Positions 11,031-22,179 of a stretch of DNA of 64,000 nt are shown here, one piece after another; positions within the stretch are counted from its first letter, which is position 1, and each line of letters begins with the position of its first letter. Under the pieces are notes generated by a model, which had not been told where the DNA came from, ran no database searches, and worked only from the letters and a program-made list of their open reading frames with translations. The DNA comes from Nannochloris sp. 'desiccata' (taxonomy: Eukaryota > Chlorophyta > Trebouxiophyceae > Chlorellales > Chlorellaceae): positions 558,001 through 622,000 of the forward strand of contig JAGTXX020000007.1 in assembly GCA_019044685.2 (NCBI GenBank), in the 5' to 3' direction. The translations under genes were made by a program, and so were the position numbers.

Positions 11031-11782
11031 ATTTATCTGTACAGAACATATGTACGTGTTAGAACACGGACAGATATCCAGGTAGAGCGACGTCTCGGGG
11101 AAAAACTTTGTAAATCACAAAATTTCTGGAAGAATTCATTCAATGCTGTCCTGCAAGCTCATAAACTATAACAAGCTCCCACCAATACCTCACCTGCTAA
11201 CCTTATCGTACTTTTATGGATCCTTGTCAAGCGTATCGGCTCATTTTACTCTTTTCATTCCAGCGTCCTATTAACATGCATGCTTGCAGCGATTGCAATT
11301 GCCCTTCCCAAGCTTCCTGTCCTCCGTTGATCAGGTAGAATATTAATTCAATGATTAAAGAGCATCTTAATGGTGTTCAGTAGTAACTTAAGAGGTTACT
11401 CGCCTGCGATATTTCCCTTAAATTTCCTGAGGTTGCAAGATCGATATCGTGAGGGAAGCGTCACGAGGTCATTGTGACAGCTGCATGAGGAAGCCTCCGG
11501 CTTTGTTCTTTACTTTTCTATCTATAGTCTGTCTACTTGTTTGCTTACAAGTATATAAATTTAGGAATTCACCTTCATGAATAAAAATCTGACATATTCT
11601 AACAACAGAACCTTGCTTAAGAAGGGAAGAGAAAAAGAATCTTAAAAACCATATTTTTAAATAATCTGGCAGGGGCTCACTTTTTTTCTTCTTCTTCTAT
11701 AAACTTTTTCTTTCGGTTCAGCTCGCGTGCCCCAGGCTGTTTCGATCGTCGAGCATTTAAAACTTTCCATTAGTCTTCTTAA
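11031..11782. other. Intergenic, about 750 bp, no gene seen
   Basis: Promoter side of the unknown low-complexity gene and 3' flank of the LSM14-like gene. I see no coding segment or repeat worth naming. Confidence 0.4.
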
Positions 11783-13276
11783 TTACGCAGCAACAGGTGC
11801 AGCGCCCTGGCTTTGGCCTTGACCTCCACGTCCACCTCCACGCCCTCTGCCACCGCCAGCACCTCTTCCTCCAGCACCTCCTCCTCTTCCATTGTACCCA
11901 GCCCCTCCACGCCCACGTCCAGCAACTCTACCAAATGTCTCCATATCAGTACGACGCCGAGCAGCAGCCATTCCACGACCGCGACCACGACCACCCTGAG
12001 CATTAGGTCCGCTTCCCGGCCCACCACCGCCACCACCAGCAGCACCAGATCCGTCTCCCACAGTTAATTTCTCCAACGCTTCGCAAGATATTTCGTCAAA
12101 AAAGTCATCTTTCTTATATACTGGCTTTGCAGCTGCTTGAGCCAAGGCGGGATCCTCCGTGGCCACGCCTTTTAATAATTCATCCTTGTTGAATTTTTTA
12201 AGAGCTTCTTCGAAATTAAATTCTTCGGTAGGGATGGTCATTGCGGGCACAGGGGCATGGGTGTGGTGTTGATGATGGTGAGGGGCGTGTCTGCCACCAG
12301 CGCCACTGCGGCCTCCAGGGCCGCCACGACCACCGCCACGGGGAGCGCCACGACCACGGCCAGCACCAGCACCACGGCCGCCAGGAGCAGAGGTGCCACC
12401 AGCAGCGTGAGCGTAGCTGACAGGACGAGGACGAGGGCCATCTCCATTAGCTTTGGGCACAGAGGAGATTGCCACAGTCGGTGCAGGAGCAGGAGCGTCC
12501 TTGCTTGGGGCGACAGGAGCAGTGGCAGGAGGAGCAGGAGGAGGAGGTCCAGTAGGAGGGGCTGCAGGAGCTCCCCAAGGATTGGATCCAAAGCTTGCTT
12601 GAGGTGCTGCAGCAGGAGGCGCAGGAGGGGCTTGAGGAGGAGCGCCCCAAGAAGTAGGCGCTGGCGGTGGCTGCATGGGAGGAGGTGCAGTTGGGTATGG
12701 TGCAGGAGTACTTTGAAGCATAGTAAGATCCTTTACTTCCGCAGCTGCAAGATGTCAACGGCCAGGGTAGAAACAGAGGTTTAGATATAAGTAATAAAGA
12801 GAGAACTGAAAACAATAATAATTCTCAAAGAGCAGAGATCAAAATCGAAATGAGAGCTCACCTTTGAAAACAACGGTCTCGAAGACCTGATCGCTTGGGC
12901 GAACAGCAGCATCTCCATGTGCACGCCCTTCAGTGCCAATGCAACGGACTGCAAATGGAAGAACACGGTGAAAAATAAAAACCATCTTAAAATCATCACA
13001 GATCCATAGGGAATAATAGCTGAAGTAAATATCTTGGCGGAAATATCAACAGATTCATAGAACTCATAATCAAAAAGTAAGAGCAGCATACGGGGCATCT
13101 AGCGCACAACAGTAGACCCGGTTTTATTGCAAAGGTGCAATGGGGAAAAACAATCACATACCATTTGTGAGCCTGAGAGAGCTATTGACCATATCTACCT
13201 CAGCGAGAATACCTTCATATCGAACCTCGCCATGGGTGACAAGGGACATTAACGAGCCCAAGTAATTTTCCCCCAT
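11783..13276 (-). CDS. LSM14/SCD6/DCP5 family mRNA decapping regulator
   Basis: Exons 13276-13162, 12948-12862 and 12744-11783 give 387 residues, both introns phase 1. The LSm domain covers about 1-75: MGENYLGSLMSLVTHGEVRY, then VRCIGTEGRAHG and PSDQVFETVVFKG, ending VKDLTMLQ. A Pro/Ala-rich linker follows. The hallmark C-terminal blocks are present: the FDF segment (EEFNFEEALKKFNKDELLK, about 250), the FFD box (KKDDFFDEISCEALEKL, about 280) and the TFG box (DMETFGRVAGRG, about 333). The protein ends in RGG-type repeats. Family members act in cytoplasmic P-bodies, repress translation and promote decapping with DCP2 and a DDX6-type helicase. The first two coding exons, which carry the LSm fold, are short and easily missed. 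Confidence 0.92.
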
Positions 13277-13635
13277 CGCATTCAAAAACCAAGATGTGTG
13301 GTATAGGAACCGTTGTTCGGATGCAGCCCACTCGAAAGGGCAATAATATGAATTAAAAATATGGTACTCGGCCTGTATTGAGCATTATATCTGCATAGAG
13401 CCCCCTGCTAGCATTCTACTGCTGTGGCCTCGTCAGCGCTGTGTGCCGAGCACGCTGGTCATGCAACGAGAGAGATAGTTATGTTGGCTTACAGCGGGTA
13501 CAAATAGAAACAGCGTACTATTAAGAAGCTAATAAACTAGGCAAGGTACAGGGACACTGATTTATAAGAAATAAAAAATCGTATTAAAATCCAGCAGCAG
13601 CAAAAGACGGTAAAGAATAAAATAATAAAAGGGGT
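13277..13635. other. Intergenic spacer between LSM14-like and phospholipase B-like genes
   Basis: Both neighbours run on the minus strand. It holds the promoter of the LSM14-like gene and the 3' flank of the phospholipase gene. No other gene is visible. Confidence 0.4.
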
Positions 13636-16242
13636 TCATACACTAGCCAATACAGCAGCATCTACCTCCCCTTGACTCCCACCTCCACAGCCACTACCAC
13701 CCTCCATCAACGTTCCAGGAGACTGTCGTTCAAATTTGAAATTAAACCTTTCCGGTTGACCACGGTGCAAAAGTTCCTGCCCCACCGCCTTTTGAGCCTT
13801 TTCCCAATTGAACTCTGGCAACGCTTTACTAAATACATTATTATTGCTAGGATCTACTACATTCTTTATAAAACTATGCACTCTACTAGTAACACCACCA
13901 GTATCACCACGAGTACTACTTCCTCTACTGCTAAATGCATCAAGACCACTATTTTGACTCAAACTAATAGAGTTGCTGCTGCTGCCAGTCGTGGGGCCGT
14001 TGACCGCCTCAGCCGACATCTCCAGAGCAAGCCTCCATGAAGTGACTTTGGTGTCATAGCAGCCACGGGCTTCAGGGAATGAAGTATCAAGATCACCACG
14101 ACCACAGATAGCGCAGATTGGATGGCCCTCAGATAACTGTAAAGAAAAAAAAAAGAAAAAAACCGAGGGCGTCAGATTTTTTTTTTAATATTATTTTTAT
14201 TTTATAAGCTCTCTCTACTCTCCTCTTTCCTTCCGCCCCAAAACGCAGCCAAACAACAAACACAGCACCACGAATACCCACAGTACTTCTCCACGAACCA
14301 ACTATATATACTACCTAACAATCTCTCTCTAACTATGAACTACAATCTATTCTATTCTATTCTAACTTACCGGATCATTTCTCCAATTGTTTGATCTCAT
14401 AATGGCCTTTATGCCTTCTAAACTACTCACCCCAGCCTGATCTCTTCTGAAAATGGACGCTCTCGGGGAACTTTCATAACTCAACCAATGCGTACTTTTC
14501 GTATATTTCTGCCCGTACTTTTCTAATTTACTAATAAAGTCAGGATAGCCACTCTGATTATAAATTTCAGAAAAGGCAGGGACGTTGAAACTTGGCCAAT
14601 AGCCTAAAGATAACACTGCCGTCATATCAGCAGATACTACTAAACCGGGAATTTGTTCGGCAACCCATAACAAGCCTGGATGAGGACCTTCCCCTGGAAT
14701 AAATTTAGTTAGATCGACAATCATGTATTGGTTATTATATGTGCCGGAATTTTCCATTTCTAATAGCGTAGACCATTCTTGTCCTGAAGTAGCCAGCCAA
14801 TTGGCCGCTCTGATTCTCTGCCAGCTGAGGACACTATGTGGCGTAAGCTTCTCAAACAGCTCATCATTGAATATCTTGTTTGTTGTTTGAAGAATAACCA
14901 TTTTGGAAGAAAGAATGAAAAAGTCATCGTCACTGAAAACTTCACCCGGGTAACTGGAAAAAGACATTCCTTGTGCCGCTGGTTGTAATTCGGTTAAGTT
15001 GAATGCATAGTGTTTGTAAATACGGAGCATCGCTGTATATGAATCCCAGGTACTATGGCCCATGTAAATATCTGATAAATCAGCAGCGATTTTCACAAGA
15101 GCAGAGCATTTTCCGGAAAGAGCGAGATCATGGAAGAGCTTCTCCGCCGAAGGCGGTGGTGGCGGCGGCGGTGGTGGTGCCGCTTGCATTGTAGACACCT
15201 TGTATGGTCTAGTAGCTTCTTTGTATTGTTGATCATCGTCTTGTGCTTGATTTTCTAGGTCCTCGTCTGCTGTTTCTTCTGTTTCACCACCTGGAGACCA
15301 CGACGGGCGTTGTGTGGGATCCATCTTATCGATCACATCATACAAATCTCCATTAGACTCCATGAAAAGGAAGTCAGAATACGACATAGTTCCCATAACA
15401 TCATCATCAAAATCGCGTTTTTCATGGGTTCTACGAGCTTCAGAAGCTCGGGCTTGATATCCAGCAACGACACCATCAAATTGACGGATAGCGAGGCAGG
15501 TAGCATCCCAAAATCTTGATTTAAAATCACTGCTGCTCCCGTCACCTCCACGACCTCCGCCTTCACCATGGTGATGATGCCGGCGGTGCTTGTGGTGGTG
15601 GCCATGATGATTAGATACTGCATCAGTAGTCTCATATTTGCTGTTTTCTATTTGAACTTCTTCAGAGTACTCACTGGAGCTGTAATCTCCTTGATCATCA
15701 CCCCCTTCCCCAGAGCGAGCACCCCCACCAGCTTGTCCCGGAGGCATCTGGAAGCCTCTTTTATGTTGGCACTGTTTCCTCACCCATGCATCTTGCTCTT
15801 CCATCCACGCCATGGGCTCTTCTAACGACGCATTCAGTGTTTTGATAAAGTAAGTATGTAGATTTTGATAATTTTCATAAATACGAGGAGCAGAAAGGAA
15901 ACCCTCAAGCCATCCAGCCGCAAAAACTTGGTTTGCATCCGAGTAGTCGCCAGAAGTGGTGACACGGAGCTGTCCAAAGTTACTCACAGTGTGAGCACCG
16001 TCGAGATAAGAGCCCCAAGCTACTGCATTCGTGGCATGAGAGTGAGGAACGAATTCAAATTGACCGTCGGGAGTTATGATGACACTGCCAGGTTCTGTGT
16101 GTTCTACATATCGAGCTTGTCTGAGACACGTCTCGTCAAGTTGTAAATTGGGGAGTCGAGTCGCTGAGACAAGAGTGCAGGTCAAAAGCAGTATTTGCAA
16201 AACTGCCAGAGGCAGCTGAATTGAATTTGGGTTTGATTTCAT
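13636..16242 (-). CDS. Phospholipase B-like (PLBD) luminal hydrolase
   Basis: Exons 16242-14371 and 14136-13636 (phase 0) give 790 residues. A signal peptide (about 1-27) precedes the PLBD fold, an N-terminal-nucleophile hydrolase known from lysosomes. Landmarks are GWLEGFLSAPRIYENYQN, then GKCSALVKIAADLSDIYMGH with the likely catalytic Cys379, and YMIVDLTKFIPGEG, PGLVVSADMTAVLSLGYWPS and the C-terminal CYDTKVTS. Family members self-cleave in front of this Cys. Animal PLBDs are about 550-590 residues. The excess here comes from an acidic and His-rich insert (about 165-225, including HHGHHHKHRRHHHH), an acidic stretch, and a run of about ten prolines (about 354-363) just before the cleavage site. 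A vacuolar or secreted location is likely; substrate is unknown. Confidence 0.9.
14345..14366. repeat. Pentamer microsatellite TCTAT in PLBD intron
   Basis: About four copies of TCTAT in a row, at the 5' end of the 234-bp PLBD intron (14370-14137) on the minus strand. Confidence 0.6.
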
Positions 16243-16755
16243 CGCGACGCTCGTTAATAGAGCTGTTTACAGAGTGTCCGCTTGGTAATGATACAGTGCC
16301 GTTTGCTATCTGAAATTATTTTAGCTAGAGGTAGCTGTCCAAGGCCTGGTTAAAAAGAAGACCTAGCTGGCTGTTCTTGGAAGCAGCGGCTGGTTGTCAA
16401 AAAGGCGCAGAGAGAGAGGTGTTGGTATTAATATCATCTTAATTTTCTTTCAAAGTTTGGGATCCGCAGATCCCTTGACCATTGCAATGAATGCCTCAGC
16501 ATCGATGGCAAATATCTGATTAGCCTTGGAATTGAAGACCTTCTGTTTGAACTAAAAAATTTCCCGCCCACCTTCCTTCTCTCTGTTTCTAAATTTCTAC
16601 AAAGTTAAGCCGATATCTCAACTGAAGAATGTATCTGTGTTACAGAAAATTTACTGTTTTTTATGGGTATTATTCTCTACTAATTTATAATTTTTAATAA
16701 GAAACGAAACCTATTACACACCAAACCTGTTTTTTTTTAAAGACGCATAATTCTC
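16243..16755. other. Intergenic spacer with probable poly(A) signal of eS7
   Basis: Promoter of the PLBD gene and 3' flank of the eS7 gene. TGTAA on the minus strand at 16718-16714, about 40 bases after the eS7 stop, fits a green-algal poly(A) signal. No gene is seen. Confidence 0.45.
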
Positions 16756-17695
16756 TTACTGCGCCTCTGTCACAGGGAACTCAAAGGCAACATCCTGGCC
16801 TGTGAGCTTCTTGTACACTCCGCTGAAAGTTTCAGTTTTGTATTCGGCGGCGTTACGGTCCTTGGGGTCGAGCAACACCTTGAGAATACGGGAGCCATCT
16901 ACTCTATATCTGATACGCTTACCAACGATTTCAGTAGGGTAGACGAGATCCTCAAGCCAAGCCTCGTGAACAGAGGTCAAAGTACGGGTGCGAGGGCGCT
17001 GGACACGGCGTCCCTTCTTGGGGGGAGGGAGGATACGGCGGACACCGACAATGACAACATCGCGGCCGCTGAATTTCTTCTCAAGCTCGCGAACGAGACG
17101 CTGCTGCACCTTGTGGAAGGATTTAAGAAGACGGAAGGGCACCTGAATTAAGATAGCCTTGCGAGAAGCAGAAACATCGATTTCCTTGGCTCCTGCGATG
17201 TATAAATCTCTGAGGTCGGCCTTGAGCTCGGCATTGGTAGCCTCAAGATCGAAAAGAGCCTGCAGAAATTAGAAAGTTTGGGCATGGTGAGGTGTATACC
17301 TAAGTATTATGGTGGTAAAAATTGATGCTTGGAATGCTCTCCGGGCTAATTTAGCTGGGCCATCAAGCCAGTTTCCAATCGAATTTAAATTTGCCCATCT
17401 TCGACGCAAAGCTGCTGTGAAATGCCTGGCTGGGCTTGGAATTAATCACCATATAGCTGCCTATCTGGTAATAAAATGCTAGATGTATACGTTGCTTTAA
17501 TTCTCCTCTAGTATTTAGGCTGCCCATTTGTAATTTCATCATCGAGTCTGCTCAAAGGCACAGCTAAAGCATCCAATATCCTCCCTAATTGCTATAAATA
17601 GACTCTATACGTACCTGAGCAACCTGTTCTTCGAGCTCATCTACAACGGCGCCAGCCTCCTTCACGATTTTCTTGCGAGCAGTGATTGATGCCAT
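16756..17695 (-). CDS. 40S ribosomal protein S7 (eS7)
   Basis: Exons 17695-17615 and 17259-16756 (phase 0, 355-bp intron) give 194 residues, the usual eS7 length. It starts [15 protein letters not shown] and continues [24 protein letters not shown]. Core motifs are [40 protein letters not shown] and [21 protein letters not shown], ending FEFPVTEAQ. It is a structural protein of the small cytoplasmic ribosomal subunit. It stands head to head with PPIL2, with 530 bp between the start codons. Confidence 0.97.
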
Positions 17696-18225
17696 GGTGC
17701 CACACCTGCTAAGCTAGATATGGGACCTGCGAAATAAACCAATCATAAATTAATCCAAATCCCACCTTTGTGCTATTGTATCTCCCTAAAATGTGCCCTT
17801 TAAATAAAATCTCAAGCACTGTTCAGAGCCGTCGGCTGCCATTGCCGACGCCAACGCAGCGGTTTGCCTTCTAGATGTCAAGTTCTCACCTGCCCTTTGC
17901 TATATAGCTACCAAAAGCGTTGAAAGAGGACGAATCCTGTTGGTTGCGGCCTCTTAATAAACTGTGTAAGCAACATTGCGGCATTTGATCCTGGCCTGAC
18001 CAAGTGAGCGAAATTCATTCGAGTTTCTCTTAGCGGAGGTTTAACCAGGCTTTATAAGATACATAGATCTTACCGCTGTATTATTTTGCAAACTCGTTGC
18101 ACTGCCCTCCAACTTTTCTCGTAGGCTTTGATCAAATTATTTAAAATCATAGTTTTGAATCCCAACTTAATTTTTCACTATATCGCAGCTTTAAAGCGTG
18201 TTTTAATTCTCCAATATAATTTCTA
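17696..18225. promoter_or_regulatory. Divergent promoter region, eS7 and PPIL2
   Basis: The 530 bp between the two start codons should hold both promoters. I see no clear TATA box for either and no other gene. Confidence 0.4.
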
Positions 18226-20157
18226 ATGGGGAAAAAACGCGGCCAAAAGGACCGTGCCTACATCACCGCCTCAGAATGGCGTGAAGAAGGCGGTGGCCAC
18301 AGAGGCCGCCTTCAAGGAGCTGGCGCTGTCTTCAAACGCCTTCCCTTCAACTGCTGTGCCATCTCGTTCCAGCCTTTTGAAGATCCAGTATGCACCCCCG
18401 ACGGTACCACCATGGATATCATCAATGCTGTCCCGTACATCACAAAACATAAAAGACATCCTGCGACTGGGGGCCCGCTCGAGCTCAAAGAACTCACTAG
18501 ACTCCATTTTCATAAAAATGCCGATGGGGAGTACGCATGCCCTGTTCTTAACAAGGTATTCAACGAGAATACACATATAGTAGCTATTAAAACCACGGGA
18601 AACGTGTATTGTTGGGAAGCAATTGATGAATTATGTCTCAAACCAAAAAATCTTCGAGATCTTCTCACTGATGAGCCATTCACAAAAAAGGATCTGATAC
18701 ACTTGCAAGATCCTTTGAACCTTTCGGGTAAGAATTTAGCCGAGTTTGATCATGTCAAGCACGGAAGAATGGTAGAAGAAGAGCTAGAAAAGGCAGAGAA
18801 GCAAGCAGCAGATCCTCTGTATGGCATCAACGCTGGGGCAATTGCTCAAGACACTCAAAGAGCATTGCAAGCGCTAGGTTCTGATGAAGCTGCCAAGGCG
18901 TTTGAAGCAGGTGGAGGAGGTAAAAAAGCACAAGCGGAACGAGCATTGGCTGATGCGAAAGCTAAAGAAGCAGCAAATAAACAGAAAAACAGTGCTGCTG
19001 CTGCTGGTGGTGCAACAATAACAACAACAAATGCAACAAGTGATCCCAGGCTACGTGGAACACCACGAGATCCCTATGCCAATGTCAATTTCAAACCAGG
19101 TACACACACCTGGAACACTGATGCCCCTAGCAGCACCACGGCTGCTAATGCACAAAAAGAACTCAGCAGAGACAAAAGTATACCTCCCCCATATTCAGCC
19201 ACCTGGATCGAAGGCCACACTTCCACTGGCGCAGCATCCAAATCCTTCACATCCACAGCCATGCCTGTAGCTACTAAAAATGAACGGACAATGGTATTAC
19301 AACAACTCTGCCCTAAAAAGAAAGGCTACCTCCGCCTTCACACCTCTCTCGGAGATTTAAATATAGAACTGCATTGCGATTTGGTGCCTAAAACCTGTGA
19401 AAATTTCATGGCTTTAGCTGAGTCTAGCTATTACACTGGCACCAAATTCCACAGATCTATAAAGAACTTTATGATACAGGGGGGGGATCCAACAGGCACC
19501 GGGAAAGGCGGTGCTTCGGTGTTTGGGCCGACCTTTGAAGATGAGATAGTGCCTCAGTTGCTCCACGATGGCCGTGGTGTATTGGCTATGGCAAACTCAG
19601 GTAAAAATACGAATGGCTCTCAGTTTTTTATTTTATACAAATCTGCGCCGCACTTGAATTATAAGCATACTGTCTTTGGAAAAGTGGTCGGGGGTTTCGA
19701 GGTGTTGACGTTAATGGAAAAAATCCCGACAGATGATGAAGATAGACCTGTTCAAGAGATTGAGATTACAGGAGCAACTGTATTTGTGAATCCGTATACA
19801 GAGTTGATTGAAGAGGAGAAGGAGAAAAAGAAGAAAGCTGAAGTAGAAGCAGGAAAGAAGGAAAGAAGGGGAGTTGGCGGCGGCGGCGGCAGCGGTGGAG
19901 TTGGTGGTAAGAGGAGTGGTGGTTATGCTCAGACTTTGCCAGGGACAGAAGGAGATTTTGGGGCATGGTTTTCTGATCCTGGAGCGTCCAGTGCTGCTGG
20001 AGGTACTGGTGGAGGAGTAGGTAAATACCTCAAGGGCTCCACTCTGGGAGCGGTCAGCGGAGTGGCTGGATCTGATGCGGTCGGTGTTGCTCAGCCTGCA
20101 GCAAAGAAGGTGAAGCCATCTGCAGGAGCCCCGTTAGCTAACTTTGATGCATGGTAA
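18226..20157 (+). CDS. PPIL2-type U-box cyclophilin (spliceosome-associated)
   Basis: One exon, 643 residues. The N-terminal part (about 1-110) is the divergent U-box typical of PPIL2: MGKKRGQKDRAYITASEW, FNCCAISFQPFEDPVCTPDG and YACPVLNKVFNENTHIVAIK. A helical linker follows. The cyclophilin domain lies at about 363-520: GYLRLHTSLGDLNIELHCD, the active-site arginine in FHRSIKNFMIQGGDPTGTG, and GSQFFILYKSAPHLNYKHTV. The Tyr in LNYKH stands where classical cyclophilins have the cyclosporin-binding Trp; this is known for PPIL2. The C-terminus is Gly/Lys-rich and ends NFDAW. Family members are nuclear and associate with the spliceosome, with ubiquitin-ligase-type U-box and proline-isomerase-type domains. 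Confidence 0.95.
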   Translation: MGKKRGQKDRAYITASEWREEGGGHRGRLQGAGAVFKRLPFNCCAISFQPFEDPVCTPDGTTMDIINAVPYITKHKRHPATGGPLELKELTRLHFHKNADGEYACPVLNKVFNENTHIVAIKTTGNVYCWEAIDELCLKPKNLRDLLTDEPFTKKDLIHLQDPLNLSGKNLAEFDHVKHGRMVEEELEKAEKQAADPLYGINAGAIAQDTQRALQALGSDEAAKAFEAGGGGKKAQAERALADAKAKEAANKQKNSAAAAGGATITTTNATSDPRLRGTPRDPYANVNFKPGTHTWNTDAPSSTTAANAQKELSRDKSIPPPYSATWIEGHTSTGAASKSFTSTAMPVATKNERTMVLQQLCPKKKGYLRLHTSLGDLNIELHCDLVPKTCENFMALAESSYYTGTKFHRSIKNFMIQGGDPTGTGKGGASVFGPTFEDEIVPQLLHDGRGVLAMANSGKNTNGSQFFILYKSAPHLNYKHTVFGKVVGGFEVLTLMEKIPTDDEDRPVQEIEITGATVFVNPYTELIEEEKEKKKKAEVEAGKKERRGVGGGGGSGGVGGKRSGGYAQTLPGTEGDFGAWFSDPGASSAAGGTGGGVGKYLKGSTLGAVSGVAGSDAVGVAQPAAKKVKPSAGAPLANFDAW

Positions 20158-20691
20158 TAACTACCAATTACCGATAGATATGATGTCTATTAAACTCAAT
20201 ATCTTCGGAACGAAAAATAAATATAAGAGTAAAAATTACCGGGTATGATCACGTTTGACTTGTACTATTTACTTTGACTATTACAAAAAGCCTATAAACT
20301 AGTTATTATCATGTTATATTTATATATATATACCGTGTTGCTTTAGAAATTTAATGAATTGAGGTTCTTAAGAGGCCGAATTAATCGAATTAATGGAGGA
20401 AAATACCGGAGGAAAGATAAAGCAGAAACAACAAAGCGTCTTACTTCACAATTTAAGATTTCTAAAGAATAGAGCTGATTCGGGTTTCATTCTTGCTATA
20501 CACACGTCAGTAAGAGGGGAAAACCCAATTGCTGATGCGGTAGAAAGAATAATAAGCTGTATAGAGCCGAGAATTATTAATGCATTAATGAAATCGCCTA
20601 TTGACAAATTTCACCGGCAGTTATTTTTTTTGGAAAAAATATATAAGAAATATTAGAGTATGTTCATTTAAAAAGTCTTATCTTCAATCTC
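20158..20691. other. AT-rich tail-to-tail spacer
   Basis: Lies between the stops of PPIL2 (plus) and the DUF4079 gene (minus). An 87-codon open frame at 20393-20656 is AT-rich, matches nothing I know, and is probably chance. Confidence 0.45.
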
Positions 20692-21558
20692 TTAAATGCT
20701 GATTCCAAGCTGGAGACCAAGAGCAAGGTGGATGAAGAACAAGGCCATGATACCGGTTCCGAAGAAAGCGTGCTGCAAACAAAGAAAGAAAGAAAGAAAG
20801 AGATAAGTCAATGGGTTGCTATTAATAATTAGAAAGGCGGCGAGTTTTTCTTCTTCAATTTTTAACTATTACTATTATGGTCGAATAAACTTACCAAGCC
20901 ACGGCTATTGGGATCTTCAGAGAAGAACAAAGGAAGCATTGCTTGTCCAGCCAAGGCAATTAATCCAATAACGCCAGTAATAAAATGAGGGCTAGACATA
21001 ATGTCCTTGCCCTGCATGGTGAGACTGATTAATCCACCAACAGCGCCGAGTGCGAAAAACACAGACATGCCTGCTGCTAATTTGGGATGCATATCCTTGG
21101 CCTTTTCAATGACATCAGCATCGTCACTGAGACGGATCTGCCAGCCAAGGTAAAGAGCCCCGTAGCCACCCATGGCGAGCAACACGACAGCCATGTTTCC
21201 GGGGTGACCCCAGTGGATGAGCCAGTCAGGTAAGCCAAGTTCGTTCAAGTTATCAGCGATAGGCTTTAAGGAAGCCTGGATGGGGTTGATAGCGGCCAAA
21301 GTAAGGGCTGCAATGAAGAAGGGATAGAAAAAGGGAGGAGTGAGAATTTGAATCAAATCTATTTGAGATGATGGGGGAATGGGTCATGATTTTATATGAC
21401 ATACCAGGCACAAGGGCAGAGTTGAGTTTGATCTCGCTACCGGATTCCTTCTTGGCGGCGCAGATTACACGGCGAGCTGCCAACACGCGAGTTTGAGGCC
21501 TCGTGGCTTTGATCGCCACAGCTGGGGCTGTTGCTTTAATCATGCTTTGAGCCTGCAT
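20692..21558 (-). CDS. Chloroplast DUF4079 membrane protein
   Basis: Exons 21558-21405, 21307-20895 and 20772-20692 give 215 residues. The first about 37 residues are a typical chloroplast transit peptide, rich in Ala, Lys and Arg (IKATRPQTRVLAARRVICAA). The mature part matches DUF4079: LPDWLIHWGHPGNMAVVLL, GGYGALYLGWQIRLSDDAD, MHPKLAAGMSVFFALGAVGG, FITGVIGLIALAGQAMLPL and a last helix GIMALFFIHLALGLQLGI. I count about four membrane helices. Such proteins are shared by cyanobacteria, algae and plants and are placed in photosynthetic membranes; the biochemical role is not established to my knowledge. An AAAG microsatellite lies in the second intron. It is divergent from the RNase T2 gene. Confidence 0.88.
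20779..20801. repeat. AAAG microsatellite in DUF4079 intron 2
   Basis: About five tandem AAAG units next to the splice acceptor; on the transcribed strand they form part of the pyrimidine tract. Confidence 0.6.
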
Positions 21559-22179
21559 TGTGCTTGTTTTTTGGAAATAGATAAACTGCGAATTGTAAAT
21601 GAGAAGCGACAGCAGCAGTTGTTGCCTTTGGAGGCCAAACCCTCGCTTCTTTGGCCAGTCCTGCAGCAGCCCTTTCTTCGTCGTCTGCTCAACAGAAAAC
21701 AAACATCTAGACCGCTCACCCAAAGCTTAGATGCGTTGAATGCGTTACTTGGAATACCAATCGCATGATGCTAGTCCTAGTTGAGCGGGTAATGCTATAA
21801 AGGTTTTGGGGTGGGCGCTCTTTCTATCTAGCGGCGGTGGCGGGGCGGCAGGAAGGTTGTCACTCTATTTGAGGCTCATTAAGGCGCCTGTTCCTTGCTC
21901 CATCTCCACCACAGGGTCTGATCGGTGTAATTATTGAATATTTTGTAATAAATGTTAATTCCCTGATTACCTTGGTGCTGCTGGGTTGTTGACTTTCAAT
22001 GAACAGGGGCACTGCGGGGGTCCACCTTTAGACCTCGATAATTCTCCCTCTTGAAATCAAATTTGGAAGCTTTCGCATTGCATAACTATTACAACATATA
22101 TTTTGTTACAGAACAATACCCCACTTGTTCCGTTGAGTAACCTTGTTTAAGATTCTTTTTACCATAGCTATAACCCGAA
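21559..22179. promoter_or_regulatory. Divergent promoter region, DUF4079 and RNase T2
   Basis: 621 bp between head-to-head start codons. It should contain both promoters; no other gene or repeat is apparent. Confidence 0.4.

Noticed and set aside
17260..17614. Possible C/D snoRNA in the eS7 intron (ATGATGA box)
   Set aside because: A C-box-like sequence is present, but no D box (CTGA) lies at a suitable distance.
20393..20656. 87-codon open frame after PPIL2
   Set aside because: AT-rich, no motif, no splice or promoter context; likely 3' untranslated sequence.
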